Assembly: GCA_934512135.1 (NCBI GenBank)
Contig: CAKSWT010000001.1
Span: 207,642 to 271,641 of the forward strand
Direction: 5' to 3'
From: an uncultured Oscillospiraceae bacterium
Lineage (GTDB): Bacteria > Bacillota > Clostridia > Oscillospirales > Oscillospiraceae
DNA: 64,000 nt
Below the pieces are notes generated by a model that saw nothing but the letters and a program-made list of their open reading frames with translations, searched no databases and was not told the DNA's origin. Position numbers and translations under genes: made by a program. This document shows, one piece after another, positions 49,948 through 58,514 of the stretch. Each line of letters begins with the position of its first letter. Position 1 is the stretch's first letter.

Positions 49948-50850
49948 TTATTCCCGGAAGCCCTCGTAGAACGTTCCACGGAGAGATTCCGGAATGGGCG
50001 TTCCCCAGCCGAAGGCTCCGCTTACCATGCAGGTTTCCGCGGCAAACTCCGCAGCGGCCTGGAGCGCCTGGGGGAGGATTTTTTCCCGGGTTCCCGGATC
50101 TCTCCAGGCCCCGGCGTCCTGCTCCAGCAGGCGCAGGATTGTCACCAGCATGGCCGTAGCGAAGCTGTCTCCTGCTCCCAGGGTGTCCACCGCCTGGACC
50201 AGCTTGGGGCGCTGAACAAAAAATCCCACGCCGTCGAAGGTGATGGTCCCCCGACTGCCCCGGGTGGCGGTCACCGTGCCACAGCCCATATGATGGAGCT
50301 TGCGGCAAAGATCCACTGTCTCCTCGTCCCCCAGGTCACTGCAGGAGAGAAAGCCAAAATCTACATAAGGGCAGACCCGTTCCAACCGGTCCTCCTCATT
50401 CCACCGATAGGAAAAGTCGTAGCTGACCATCCCGGGGACCTTTTGCAGCACTGGCAGCAGATTGTCCAAAAATCCGTTGTTTGTGGTGTAGATCAGCCGG
50501 AACTGGGACAGATAATCCAGATCCTCCGCCGTCAGAAAAATGGGATGCTGTTGTAACACGCCGCCGTGATTAGAACCCATAAACACTCGGTCACCATGGT
50601 CCAGGGTCACCCGGGCATACCCATTCTCCCCTGGATAGCTCCGGCAGTGGGAATATCCCACTCCCTGGTCTCTCAGGGTCTTTTTCACATGGTCCCCAAC
50701 GGCGTCCTCTCCAAACACCCCCATATAGTCCGCTTCCAGGCCCAGCTGGTGGGCATAGACCGCAAAGTTCAGGGCCTGTCCCCCGGGATACATGGTGCCA
50801 GTGTGCAGGTAGACGTCACAGACGTTGTCCCCCAGTCCAAGTACCTTCAT
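49948..50850 (-). CDS. PfkB-family carbohydrate kinase (FrlD-like fructosamine kinase)
   Basis: The 300-residue protein is a ribokinase-type kinase with the YPGGQALNFAVYA substrate loop (21-33) and the C-terminal signature DTLGAGDSF (222-230, base Asp228). The NFAVYAHQLG segment and the GDNVCDVY opening resemble FrlD, the fructoselysine-6-kinase, more than fructokinase or ribokinase. It would phosphorylate C6 of an Amadori compound for the SIS deglycase. The 60-base gap before hyuA holds nothing notable. Confidence 0.85.
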   Translation of the reverse strand: MKVLGLGDNVCDVYLHTGTMYPGGQALNFAVYAHQLGLEADYMGVFGEDAVGDHVKKTLRDQGVGYSHCRSYPGENGYARVTLDHGDRVFMGSNHGGVLQQHPIFLTAEDLDYLSQFRLIYTTNNGFLDNLLPVLQKVPGMVSYDFSYRWNEEDRLERVCPYVDFGFLSCSDLGDEETVDLCRKLHHMGCGTVTATRGSRGTITFDGVGFFVQRPKLVQAVDTLGAGDSFATAMLVTILRLLEQDAGAWRDPGTREKILPQALQAAAEFAAETCMVSGAFGWGTPIPESLRGTFYEGFRE

Positions 50851-50901
50851 GTTCTGTCCTCCGTTCCTATTCTGTTGGGAATGCCGGCCCCGGGCCGGTC
50901 C

Positions 50902-52356
50902 TCAGAACCGCACCTGGCCCGGATGCTGCAGCATCTCCTCCGTCAGGGGGCACTCGTAGGTCTTGCCCTCCATTGCCTGGCGGAATTCCTCTCTCATGGC
51001 CGCAACAGATTGGGGGTTCTCCAGCAGATGCACCGCCGTCAGCGCCATGATCTTGGCTCCGGTCAGCATACCGTTAAAGCACAGCGGCTGCTTGCCCTGG
51101 GCCACCTGCTGCCAGGAGTGTCCCGGAGTATCCTTGGCGTAGCACGCAGTGGTCACCTGCACCGTGGGGGTAAACCAACTGACGTCGCACACGTCTGTGG
51201 AGCCATATTTGGCATGGGGAATCTCCGTAAAGGGATAGAGCACGTCGTTGATGACCTTGCCCCGGATTTGGGGAATGATCTCCTGGGCCACCTTTCCGTA
51301 TACATAGGAGAGATTGCTGCAGGTGCTCTCCTCCGAGCCCTCCGGGAAGGTCTCGTGGATTTTCGCGCAGAAATCCAGGTCCTCCTGGGTGTAGGGTGTG
51401 GTCCCCACCTGGCGGAACTGCTCATAGGCGATTCGCTCCAGCGTCCGGTTGGGCACCAGCTCCGACAGGCCGCCCTCGTAGATTACTTCCACCCGGGTTC
51501 GGCTCATCATTGCGGCGCCTCTGGCGATTTCCTCCACCCACTGTGCCGCAGCGACGGCCTTTTTGTGGGTGTAGGCGCGGATATTGTAGACCATCTCCGC
51601 ATAGTCCTGAATCACATTGGGTGCCGGTCCGCCGGCATTGGTCACTGCGTAGTTGATGCACACATCCCGCTCCACATGACCTCTGAGATAGTTGGAGCCA
51701 ACCCCGGTGAGCTCCGTGGCCTCCAGTGCATTCCGTCCCAGATGTCCCTGGGAGGCAGAGTGGGCCGCCACGCCGTAGAAACGAATCCGCAAATTTTGAA
51801 TGGCCATGAAATTCATGGACCAGACATTGTTGTCGTCACAGGGGTGCCAGGTAATGGCGCAGGCGGCGTCGTCAAACAATCCGGCCTTTGCCATATAGAT
51901 CTTTCCCTCGCCCCCCTCTTCTGCGGGGCATCCGTAGAAGCGAATGGTACCGGGCAGCTGATGCTGCTCCTTGTAGTCCTTGGCCGCAATGGCGGCCGCC
52001 ACAGCAGCCGTTCCCAAGATATGATGGCAGCAGCCGTGTCCCGGAGCTCCCTCTACAATGGGATCATGCTCCGCCACCCCGGCCTTCTGGCTGAGGGACG
52101 GCAGGGCGTCGTACTCTCCCATAAAGCCGATCACCGGTTCTCCTGCCCCGGCAGTGGCCACAAAGGCCGTGTCCAGCCCTGCGACCCCGCGCTCCACCTG
52201 GAATCCGTGCTTCTCCAGCAGCTTGCACAGCTCCTCCGAGGATTTGTACTCCTGGAAGCAGGTCTCCGCATAGTCCCAGATATTGCTTGCGGCTGTCACA
52301 TATTCCTCTCGGCCGGCTTCGATGCTGTCGGTCAGGACCTTCTTGTCCAGATCCAT
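50902..52356 (-). CDS. M20D-family amidohydrolase (AbgB-like)
   Basis: The 484-residue metallo-hydrolase has the AbgB plan: GEYDALPSLS, GHGCCHHILGTA (CCHH where relatives have CGHN), PAEEGGEGKIYMAKAGLF and HSASQGHLGRNALEA, with a lid domain in between. AbgB cleaves p-aminobenzoyl-glutamate, and other members cleave N-acyl or indole-amino-acid conjugates and dipeptides. In this operon it may cut an imported glycated dipeptide or acylated amino acid before or after the kinase step. The substitution in the CGHN motif could alter metal binding. Confidence 0.88.
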   Translation of the reverse strand: MDLDKKVLTDSIEAGREEYVTAASNIWDYAETCFQEYKSSEELCKLLEKHGFQVERGVAGLDTAFVATAGAGEPVIGFMGEYDALPSLSQKAGVAEHDPIVEGAPGHGCCHHILGTAAVAAAIAAKDYKEQHQLPGTIRFYGCPAEEGGEGKIYMAKAGLFDDAACAITWHPCDDNNVWSMNFMAIQNLRIRFYGVAAHSASQGHLGRNALEATELTGVGSNYLRGHVERDVCINYAVTNAGGPAPNVIQDYAEMVYNIRAYTHKKAVAAAQWVEEIARGAAMMSRTRVEVIYEGGLSELVPNRTLERIAYEQFRQVGTTPYTQEDLDFCAKIHETFPEGSEESTCSNLSYVYGKVAQEIIPQIRGKVINDVLYPFTEIPHAKYGSTDVCDVSWFTPTVQVTTACYAKDTPGHSWQQVAQGKQPLCFNGMLTGAKIMALTAVHLLENPQSVAAMREEFRQAMEGKTYECPLTEEMLQHPGQVRF

Positions 52357-52409
52357 GGTATTTCTTCCTTTCTATCAGGCGGCGCTCCATTTTGCCCCGC
52401 CGCAAATTT

Positions 52410-53387
52410 TTATCCCTGACTGACCAAATTACAGGCCACAAAGTGTCCGGGGCGTACCTCCCGGAGCGTTGGATCCACTGTGCCACACTGTGCCTCGGCG
52501 CAGGGACAGCGCTGGTGGAAGTGGCATCCGGGAGGCGGTGCTGCGGGATTCGGCACGTCCCCCTGCAAAATGATCCGCTGACGCTGCTGGGTGGGGTCCG
52601 GAAGGGGAATCGCCGAAAGCAGCGCCTTGGTATAGGGGTGCATGGGATTCCGATACAACTCCTCCTTTTCCGCCAGCTCCACAATGCGGCCCAGGTACAT
52701 CACCGCCACACGGGTGCAAATATGGTGGACCACAGACAGATCGTGGGAGATAAAGAGATAGGTGAGGTTGTACTCCTGCTTCAGCCGGTCCATGAGATTC
52801 AGCACCTGCGCCCGGACCGACACATCCAAGGCGCTGACCGGCTCATCGCACACCACCAGCTTCGGTCCCGTGGCCAGGGCCCGGGCGATGCCGATTCGCT
52901 GGCGCTGTCCGCCGGAGAATTCATGGGGAAACCGACTCAGATAGCTGCGGTCAATTCCCACCATATCCATCAGCCGATAGATTTCCTCCAGCTGGTCGTC
53001 TCCCTGGAGCTCCGGGCGAAACAGCTCCAAGGGCTCCCGGAGAAGCTCTCCAACGGTCATACGGGGATTTAGCGACGCGCCGGGATCCTGGAAAATGATC
53101 TGCATTTCCTGGCGCTTTTTCCGCAATTCCTCCCGGGAGAGTGTCTGCAAATCCACCCCGTCAAAGATTACCTGGCCCTGGGTGGCATCGGTCAGCCGCA
53201 GGATGGTCCGCCCCAAGGTGGATTTTCCGCAGCCGGACTCACCCACTACGCCCAGAATCTCTCCCTGGCGAAGCTGGAAGGACACCCCGTCCACCGCCTT
53301 GACCTCTCGCCTTGGCCCGGACAGGAGTCCGCCCTTGGTGATATAGTATTTTTTGAGGTCCTTGACCTCCAGCAGCACATCAGACAT
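52410..53387 (-). CDS. dppF: Oligopeptide ABC transporter, ATP-binding protein (DppF/OppF-like)
   Basis: The 325-residue ATPase has Walker A GESGCGKST, signature FSGGQRQR, Walker B KLVVCDEPVSALD and the OppF-type C-terminal domain with four cysteines in a CHFHQRCPCAEAQC pattern that can bind an Fe-S cluster. ATG 53387 overlaps the dppD stop by 8 bases; a longer upstream frame is only overlap with dppD. It precedes the amidohydrolase by 53 bases. Confidence 0.94.
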   Translation of the reverse strand: MSDVLLEVKDLKKYYITKGGLLSGPRREVKAVDGVSFQLRQGEILGVVGESGCGKSTLGRTILRLTDATQGQVIFDGVDLQTLSREELRKKRQEMQIIFQDPGASLNPRMTVGELLREPLELFRPELQGDDQLEEIYRLMDMVGIDRSYLSRFPHEFSGGQRQRIGIARALATGPKLVVCDEPVSALDVSVRAQVLNLMDRLKQEYNLTYLFISHDLSVVHHICTRVAVMYLGRIVELAEKEELYRNPMHPYTKALLSAIPLPDPTQQRQRIILQGDVPNPAAPPPGCHFHQRCPCAEAQCGTVDPTLREVRPGHFVACNLVSQG

Positions 53388-54378
53388 GGTCCTTCTCCCC
53401 CTCTCCGGCAGTGTCGTAGCGGAAGCACCGTACCTGCCGTGCCCCCTGGGAGTACAGCGGCGGCATCTCCTTTTTACAGCGCTCCGTGGCATAGGGACAC
53501 CTGGGCCAAAACCGGCATCCCTGGGGCAGATCGTACAGGCTGGGCACGGCACCCTTGATGACATACAGGCTCTCCTGCTGCTCCTCCATCCGGGGCAGTG
53601 CCTTCATCAGCCCCTGGGTATAGGGGTGGAGGGGCTGAGCAAACAGGCTCTTCACATCGCTGTATTCCATCACCATGCCGGCATACATCACCAGCACATT
53701 GTCGCTCATCTCTGCAACCACCCCCAGATCGTGGGTAATCATCATAATAGAGGTGTTGGTCTTTTCCTTCAGGCTGCGCATCAGGTCCAGAATCTGAGCC
53801 TGAATGGTCACATCCAGCGCCGTGGTAGGCTCGTCGGCAATGAGCAGCTCCGGCTCACAGGACAGCGCCATAGCGATCATCACACGCTGGCGCATGCCGC
53901 CGCTGAGCTCATGGGGGTACTCGTTGACCCGCTTTTCCGGCGCCGGAATATTCACCAGGCGCAGCATCTCCACTGCCTTTTCCTTGGCTGCCTTTTTGGA
54001 GATTTTCTCGTGGCTGCGGATCATTTCTGAAATCTGCCAGCCCACCGTATACACGGGATTCAGGCTGGTCATGGGCTCCTGAAAGATCATGGCGATCTCC
54101 TTGCCCCGAATGGACGACATCTCCTTGGAGGAAAGGTGGGTAATGTCCCTGCCCTTAAACCGAATGGTGCCATCCACAATATGCCCCTTGGGAGGGAGCA
54201 GGTGCAGGATCGACATGGAGGTAACACTTTTTCCGCAGCCGCTTTCCCCTACGATCCCCAGCGTCTCTCCCTTATGCAGCACAAAGTCCACACCGTCCAC
54301 CGCCGGGACCTGGCCCTTCTGATCCTGAAAATAGGTTTTCAGGCCGGAGACCTCCAGCAAAACTTCCTTATCATCCAT
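53380..54378 (-). CDS. dppD: Oligopeptide ABC transporter, ATP-binding protein (DppD/OppD-like)
   Basis: The 332-residue ATPase has Walker A GESGCGKSV (Val in place of the usual Thr or Ser at the last position, as is common in DppD), Q-loop FQEPMTSLNP, signature LSGGMRQR, Walker B LLIADEPTTALD and the CRFWPRCPYATERC cysteine motif at the C-terminus. It pairs with DppF to drive the permease. A terminator-like hairpin lies upstream, between it and the binding protein gene. Confidence 0.95.
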   Translation of the reverse strand: MDDKEVLLEVSGLKTYFQDQKGQVPAVDGVDFVLHKGETLGIVGESGCGKSVTSMSILHLLPPKGHIVDGTIRFKGRDITHLSSKEMSSIRGKEIAMIFQEPMTSLNPVYTVGWQISEMIRSHEKISKKAAKEKAVEMLRLVNIPAPEKRVNEYPHELSGGMRQRVMIAMALSCEPELLIADEPTTALDVTIQAQILDLMRSLKEKTNTSIMMITHDLGVVAEMSDNVLVMYAGMVMEYSDVKSLFAQPLHPYTQGLMKALPRMEEQQESLYVIKGAVPSLYDLPQGCRFWPRCPYATERCKKEMPPLYSQGARQVRCFRYDTAGEGEKDHV

Positions 54379-54418
54379 AAGCGTCCTCCAATTAACCGCA
54401 CCAGGCGGAGATGAAACA

Positions 54419-54452
54419 ATCTCTCTGCACCCCTTGCAGGATGCAGAGAGAT
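54419..54452 (-). other. Intercistronic hairpin after the peptide-binding protein gene
   Basis: A perfect 11-bp stem ATCTCTCTGCA/TGCAGAGAGAT (54419-54429 with 54442-54452) between the binding protein gene and dppD. The minus-strand tail is only TTGTTT, so it probably lowers, rather than stops, expression of the downstream genes or protects the upstream mRNA. Confidence 0.65.
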
Positions 54453-54495
54453 GCTTGCAATCAGGTCAATTTGCAGTTAGCAATTTGAAATGTCC

Positions 54496-56169
54496 TCAGG
54501 CCAGCTTCCAGGTCCATACCTCATAGTTATACCAGATGGTATCGTCCAGAGGCAGCGATGCGAAACGGTTGGAGTAGGCCCGCAGGTCATTCTGATGATA
54601 CAGCCAGATATAGGGCTGATCCTCTACCAGGGCCGCCTGGTAGGCATCAAAGGCTGCCTTCCGGCCCTCGAAATCGGCCAGGGAGTTGCCCTTTTCCGCC
54701 AGATCATACCACTTGCTGTCGGTGAGCAGGGAATAGTTCTGGTCGCTGCCGGGCTTAACAATTACGGCGCTCTCGCTGGGATCGATGTTGGAACCGCCGC
54801 CCAGCAGGCCCAGGTCAAAGTCACCGTTGCGCATCATTTCCAGCAGGGTGGCAAAATCATAGGTCTCAATGGAGACGTCGATGCCGATGTCCTTGAGGTT
54901 CTGCTGAATAATCAGAGCAGACTGCTCCCGGACCTGGTTGCCCTGGGGCACCACCAGGCGATAGGTCTTACCAAAATCAAAACCGGCTTCCTCCAGCTCT
55001 GCCTTGGCAGCGTCCGGGTCATAGGTATTGGCAACCAGCTTGTCGTTATAGTAGGGATGATACTTGGGCATGGGACCCACCGCCACCTGGCCCTCGCCGG
55101 CCATGAGCTGGTCCACCATCAGCTGCTTGTTGATGGCCTTGTCAAAGGCAATGCGAACCTTGGCGTCCTGGAAGGTCTGGTTTTCCTCAGAGAGGTTGAA
55201 CTCCATGTACTGATAGGAATAGGACTCGATGGACTTGGCCACCAGGCCCTCCGTATTCTTGATGGTCTCCCAGTCGGCAATGGGAATGCTGCCTGCGCCC
55301 ACCACGTCGATCTCGCCGTTGAGCAGGCCCGCAGTCAGGCTGGCCGCAGGAACCACCTTGATCACAAAGGTCTTGAAGTCCGGGCAGCCAAGATAGTAAT
55401 CTTCGTTGGCGGTGAGCTCCAGCTCCTCCCCTGCCGTATCCTTCACATATTTGAAGGGACCGGCGCCCACAGGATTGGTCCAGAAATCGGAGTCGTTGAT
55501 GTCGGCATAGTCGCCGGTATCCAGAATGTGCTTGGGCAGCACATACAGGAAGCTGCACAGCTGAGAGAGGATGGTTCTCTCGTCCTTGGGGGTCTTAAAG
55601 CCGATTTTAACGGTGTGCTCGTCCAGCGCCTCCACCTGAATGTCGTCGGAGTTGGTGCACATGCCGTTGTCATCGGTGCCGGCCACGTCCACAAACTTGG
55701 AACGATAGTAGTTCTCCATTTTTTCGTTGGTAACGGCCTTCAGGGTGAACACCACGTCATCGGCGGTCAGCGGCTCCCCATCCTGCCACTTGGCATTGGG
55801 ATTGAGGTGGAAGGTCATGCTGGTGTTGTCCTCGGCCATCTCCCAGCTCTCTGCCAGACGGGGCAGATACTCTCCGTCGTGGGTGCAGGTGACCATACGC
55901 TCAAACATCTGGTCCGCCACGCAGTGGCCGTAGTTGCCGGAGGTGTTGTAAATGTTCAGGGTGTTCCAGGTGGCGGTAATGGCCATGGTGACGACCTCGT
56001 CCTTGGGGCCGGAGGTGGCAGTTCCCGCATTCTCCTGGGTGCTTACAGCCGTATCGGCTGTCTGGGCCGAGCTCTGGGCCGCGCTGCTCCCGGTCTGCTG
56101 GCCGCAGCCAGAGAGCACCATGGCCAGCGCCAGCACTGCGGCAATCAGGGCGTGCATACGTTTTCTCAT
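54496..56169 (-). CDS. Peptide/opine-type ABC transporter, substrate-binding lipoprotein (family 5)
   Basis: The 557-residue precursor has a lipoprotein signal with VLSGC and lipid Cys22, then a Ser/Ala/Thr linker and an SBP_bac_5 domain: the AESWEMAEDNTSMTFHLNP segment, WQDGEPLTADDVVFTLKA and NPVGAGPFKYV. Members bind di- and oligopeptides, nickel or opines. The operon context suggests a glycated amino acid or peptide, much as Amadori opines such as mannopine are taken up elsewhere by ABC importers. It lies between permease and ATPase genes. Confidence 0.92.
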   Translation of the reverse strand: MRKRMHALIAAVLALAMVLSGCGQQTGSSAAQSSAQTADTAVSTQENAGTATSGPKDEVVTMAITATWNTLNIYNTSGNYGHCVADQMFERMVTCTHDGEYLPRLAESWEMAEDNTSMTFHLNPNAKWQDGEPLTADDVVFTLKAVTNEKMENYYRSKFVDVAGTDDNGMCTNSDDIQVEALDEHTVKIGFKTPKDERTILSQLCSFLYVLPKHILDTGDYADINDSDFWTNPVGAGPFKYVKDTAGEELELTANEDYYLGCPDFKTFVIKVVPAASLTAGLLNGEIDVVGAGSIPIADWETIKNTEGLVAKSIESYSYQYMEFNLSEENQTFQDAKVRIAFDKAINKQLMVDQLMAGEGQVAVGPMPKYHPYYNDKLVANTYDPDAAKAELEEAGFDFGKTYRLVVPQGNQVREQSALIIQQNLKDIGIDVSIETYDFATLLEMMRNGDFDLGLLGGGSNIDPSESAVIVKPGSDQNYSLLTDSKWYDLAEKGNSLADFEGRKAAFDAYQAALVEDQPYIWLYHQNDLRAYSNRFASLPLDDTIWYNYEVWTWKLA

Positions 56170-56276
56170 ATCTGTTTTCTCCTTTCATATCTATCGGAAC
56201 CGCGTCTGCACAGTTCAGCCAGATTGTGTGTGCAGCCTCAGTCCCTGCAGGCGGCCCTTATCGGCCGTCTAACTTA

Positions 56277-57134
56277 CTACAAAGAGGTTTTGGGATCCAG
56301 TGCGTCTCGAAGTCCGTTTCCAATAAAGTTGATGCTGAGAATTGTAATCACCAGGGCAAGGCCTGGGGGCAGCCACATCCACTGACAGCTTTTCAAAATA
56401 GTAATGGACTGGGCATTATACAGCATGTTTCCCCAGGAGGCCGCCGGCATCTGGACGCCCATACCCAAGAAGCTCAGAGAAGACTCCAGCAGAATCGCCG
56501 ACGCGATTCGGAAGGTGATGGAGATAAAAATCGGTGCAATGGCATTGGGGAGAATATAGCGGCGGATGATTACGCCGTCCTTCTGGCCAATGGCCCGGCC
56601 CCCCTCGATATAGTCCTTTTCCCGAACCGCCAGCACGGTTCCGAAAATCTGCCTTGCGAATTTTGTCCAGCCCAGGACACCGATCACCACCGTCACGGTG
56701 ACAATGGAGGGTCCAAACATGGACACCAGAAACAGAATCAGGATTGTGGAGGGGATGGTCATAAAAATATCCGTGGCCCGCATGACAACGGTTTCGATCC
56801 ATCCCCGGTAAAAGGCCGCCAGAAGGCCCAGGGGAATGCCGATTACAACACTAATCATGGTGCTGACAATTCCCACAAACAGCGACACTCTGCCGCCGTA
56901 GAGCAGCCGGGTCAGTACATCCCGTCCCGTGGTGTCTGTACCCAGCAGATGCTGGGCGCTGGGCTTTGCGCTGAAGGCCAGGGCGTCAATCTGCGCCTCA
57001 TCATAGGGCATAGCAAGGGGCAGGAAGAGCACCAGCAGGAAAATCACTGTCAGTGTGATCAGTCCGATCACCGCCAAGCGGTTCTGACAGAATCGCTTGA
57101 TGAAATTTCTGTGCTCCGTTTTCTTTTGGTTCAA
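56277..57134 (-). CDS. dppC: Oligopeptide ABC transporter, permease (DppC-like)
   Basis: The 285-residue protein has an N-terminal helix, the LLGTDTTGRDVLTRLLYGGR motif of DppC/OppC proteins, further helices, the EAA loop (EGGRAIGQKDGVIIRRYILP) and the closing INFIGNGLRDALDPK. I take the TTG at 57134 as start because GGAGGT lies 6 bases upstream; an in-frame GTG at 57149 directly after the dppB stop would place that SD inside the gene. Confidence 0.93.
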   Translation of the reverse strand: MNQKKTEHRNFIKRFCQNRLAVIGLITLTVIFLLVLFLPLAMPYDEAQIDALAFSAKPSAQHLLGTDTTGRDVLTRLLYGGRVSLFVGIVSTMISVVIGIPLGLLAAFYRGWIETVVMRATDIFMTIPSTILILFLVSMFGPSIVTVTVVIGVLGWTKFARQIFGTVLAVREKDYIEGGRAIGQKDGVIIRRYILPNAIAPIFISITFRIASAILLESSLSFLGMGVQMPAASWGNMLYNAQSITILKSCQWMWLPPGLALVITILSINFIGNGLRDALDPKTSL

Positions 57135-57149
57135 CTCTACACCTCCCAC

Positions 57150-58103
57150 TCAGTCGTGGCGGATCCGCGGGTCCAGCACTCCGTACAGGAGGTCTGTGAG
57201 CAGGTTGAACACCAGCACTGCCACTGCCGTGATAATGGTAATACCCATAATCACCGGATAATCCCGGGAATTGATTGATTTGAGCATCAGGTTTCCAAGG
57301 CCGGGCCAGGAGAAGATCTGCTCGGTAATCACCGCGCCGCCCATAAGAAGGGGAATCTCCATGCCGAGATAGGTGACCACCGGGATCAGGGAATTCCGAA
57401 GCACATGATATATAATCACAATGCGCTCCTTTAGGCCCTTGGACCGTGCGGTTCGAACATAGTCCTCTCCGCTGACCTCCAGCATACTGCTTCGAATATA
57501 CTGGATCAGACTGCCCACTAAGGTGCTGCCCAGTACGCAGGCCGGCATCAGCAGATGTCGCAGCAGGGAGAGCAGACTTTCCGTCTTTCCCGTGTCGTAC
57601 ATGCCTCCAATGGGCAGCCAGCCGAGATGCACCGAGAACACACTCAGAAACACCAGCGCCAGGAAAAAGCTAGGGGTGGAGGTGGAGAGGAAGGAAAACA
57701 CCGAGGCGATGGTGTCCCACACGCCGTTCTGGTGGCGGGCAGACTGGATTCCCAAGGGGAAAGCCACCACGCAGGCCACCACCACCGATGCCAGTGTCAA
57801 AAGCACCGTAGGCCACAGCGCGCTGATCAGCATTGGCATCACCGCACCATTGGTCCGGTACGAGTAGCCCAGATTCCCTGTTAGAAAGTTTTTCATCCAG
57901 GAAAAATACTGGACAAAAAAGGGCTGGTCCAGTCCAAGCTCTACCGCCTTTCTGGCCACCTCTGCCTCCGAGATATTGGGGTCGCTGAGCAGCAGCTCCA
58001 AGGGACTGCCGGAGGCGTTATAGCACAGCAGGAACACCAGCAGCGTAATGCCCAAAAAAGTTGGGATGGCAATCAGTAATCGTTTCAGCACATATCGTTT
58101 CAT
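57150..58103 (-). CDS. dppB: Oligopeptide ABC transporter, permease (DppB-like)
   Basis: The 317-residue protein has the DppB/OppB plan: MKRYVLKRLLIAIPTFLGIT start, a periplasmic loop, NLGYSYRTNGAV, the EAA loop (DYVRTARSKGLKERIVIIYH) and the end segment LLTDLLYGVLDPRIRHD. ATG 58103 has GGAGG at 6 bases. It is the first gene of an eleven-gene minus-strand series reaching gntR, with a strong promoter 200 bases upstream. Confidence 0.95.
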   Translation of the reverse strand: MKRYVLKRLLIAIPTFLGITLLVFLLCYNASGSPLELLLSDPNISEAEVARKAVELGLDQPFFVQYFSWMKNFLTGNLGYSYRTNGAVMPMLISALWPTVLLTLASVVVACVVAFPLGIQSARHQNGVWDTIASVFSFLSTSTPSFFLALVFLSVFSVHLGWLPIGGMYDTGKTESLLSLLRHLLMPACVLGSTLVGSLIQYIRSSMLEVSGEDYVRTARSKGLKERIVIIYHVLRNSLIPVVTYLGMEIPLLMGGAVITEQIFSWPGLGNLMLKSINSRDYPVIMGITIITAVAVLVFNLLTDLLYGVLDPRIRHD

Positions 58104-58330
58104 ACTGTTCCTCCATATCCTGTGCAAGCCGCCATGAAAGTTGCTCGGTTAGTCTTTGCATTTTGATATTTCAAGCAGAAATATTCTCAATCAATTTGTA
58201 TATTTCGCATGATATATAGCATAACTTTTTAGCTATTTTAAACATATCATTACAAGTTATATCGTATCATATCCTAACATCACTTGTCTGATGGATGAAT
58301 TATAGCATACTTCATCCTGCATTGCAATAG
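58104..58330 (-). promoter_or_regulatory. Promoter and long AT-rich leader of the dpp-frl-type operon
   Basis: On the minus strand TTGCAA (58322-58327), 17 bases, perfect TATAAT (58299-58304) with TATGC before it. The leader of about 190 bases to dppB is much more AT-rich than the rest of the window and carries overlapping GATATGATA/GATATA steps (about 58240-58275). These could be GntR-type operators. No known riboswitch fold is recognised. Confidence 0.7.
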
Positions 58331-58439
58331 TTTTTTCGGTTTCTCACAGTAAAGCGTCACACCTTCATACCCCGGGGTCTTTGTGCAAGATTGCTAATTT
58401 TCTCTCCTGTGCCTTTGGAAAGTCACAGAACGGCGAAAA

Positions 58440-58506
58440 GGGCCCGCCGGCACGCCGCGGGCCCTAAGGGACAAAAAATGACACAGCAGCGGGCCGCTGC
58501 TGTGTC
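58440..58506 (-). terminator. Double hairpin terminator after the NSS transporter gene
   Basis: The first hairpin, an 11-bp perfect stem (58480-58490 with 58496-58506), is followed by ATTTTTT on the minus strand. A second GC-rich stem (58440-58447 with 58457-58464) lies just beyond. The 58.33-58.44 kb stretch shows no gene. Confidence 0.85.
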
Positions 58507-58514
58507 CTAATTTT

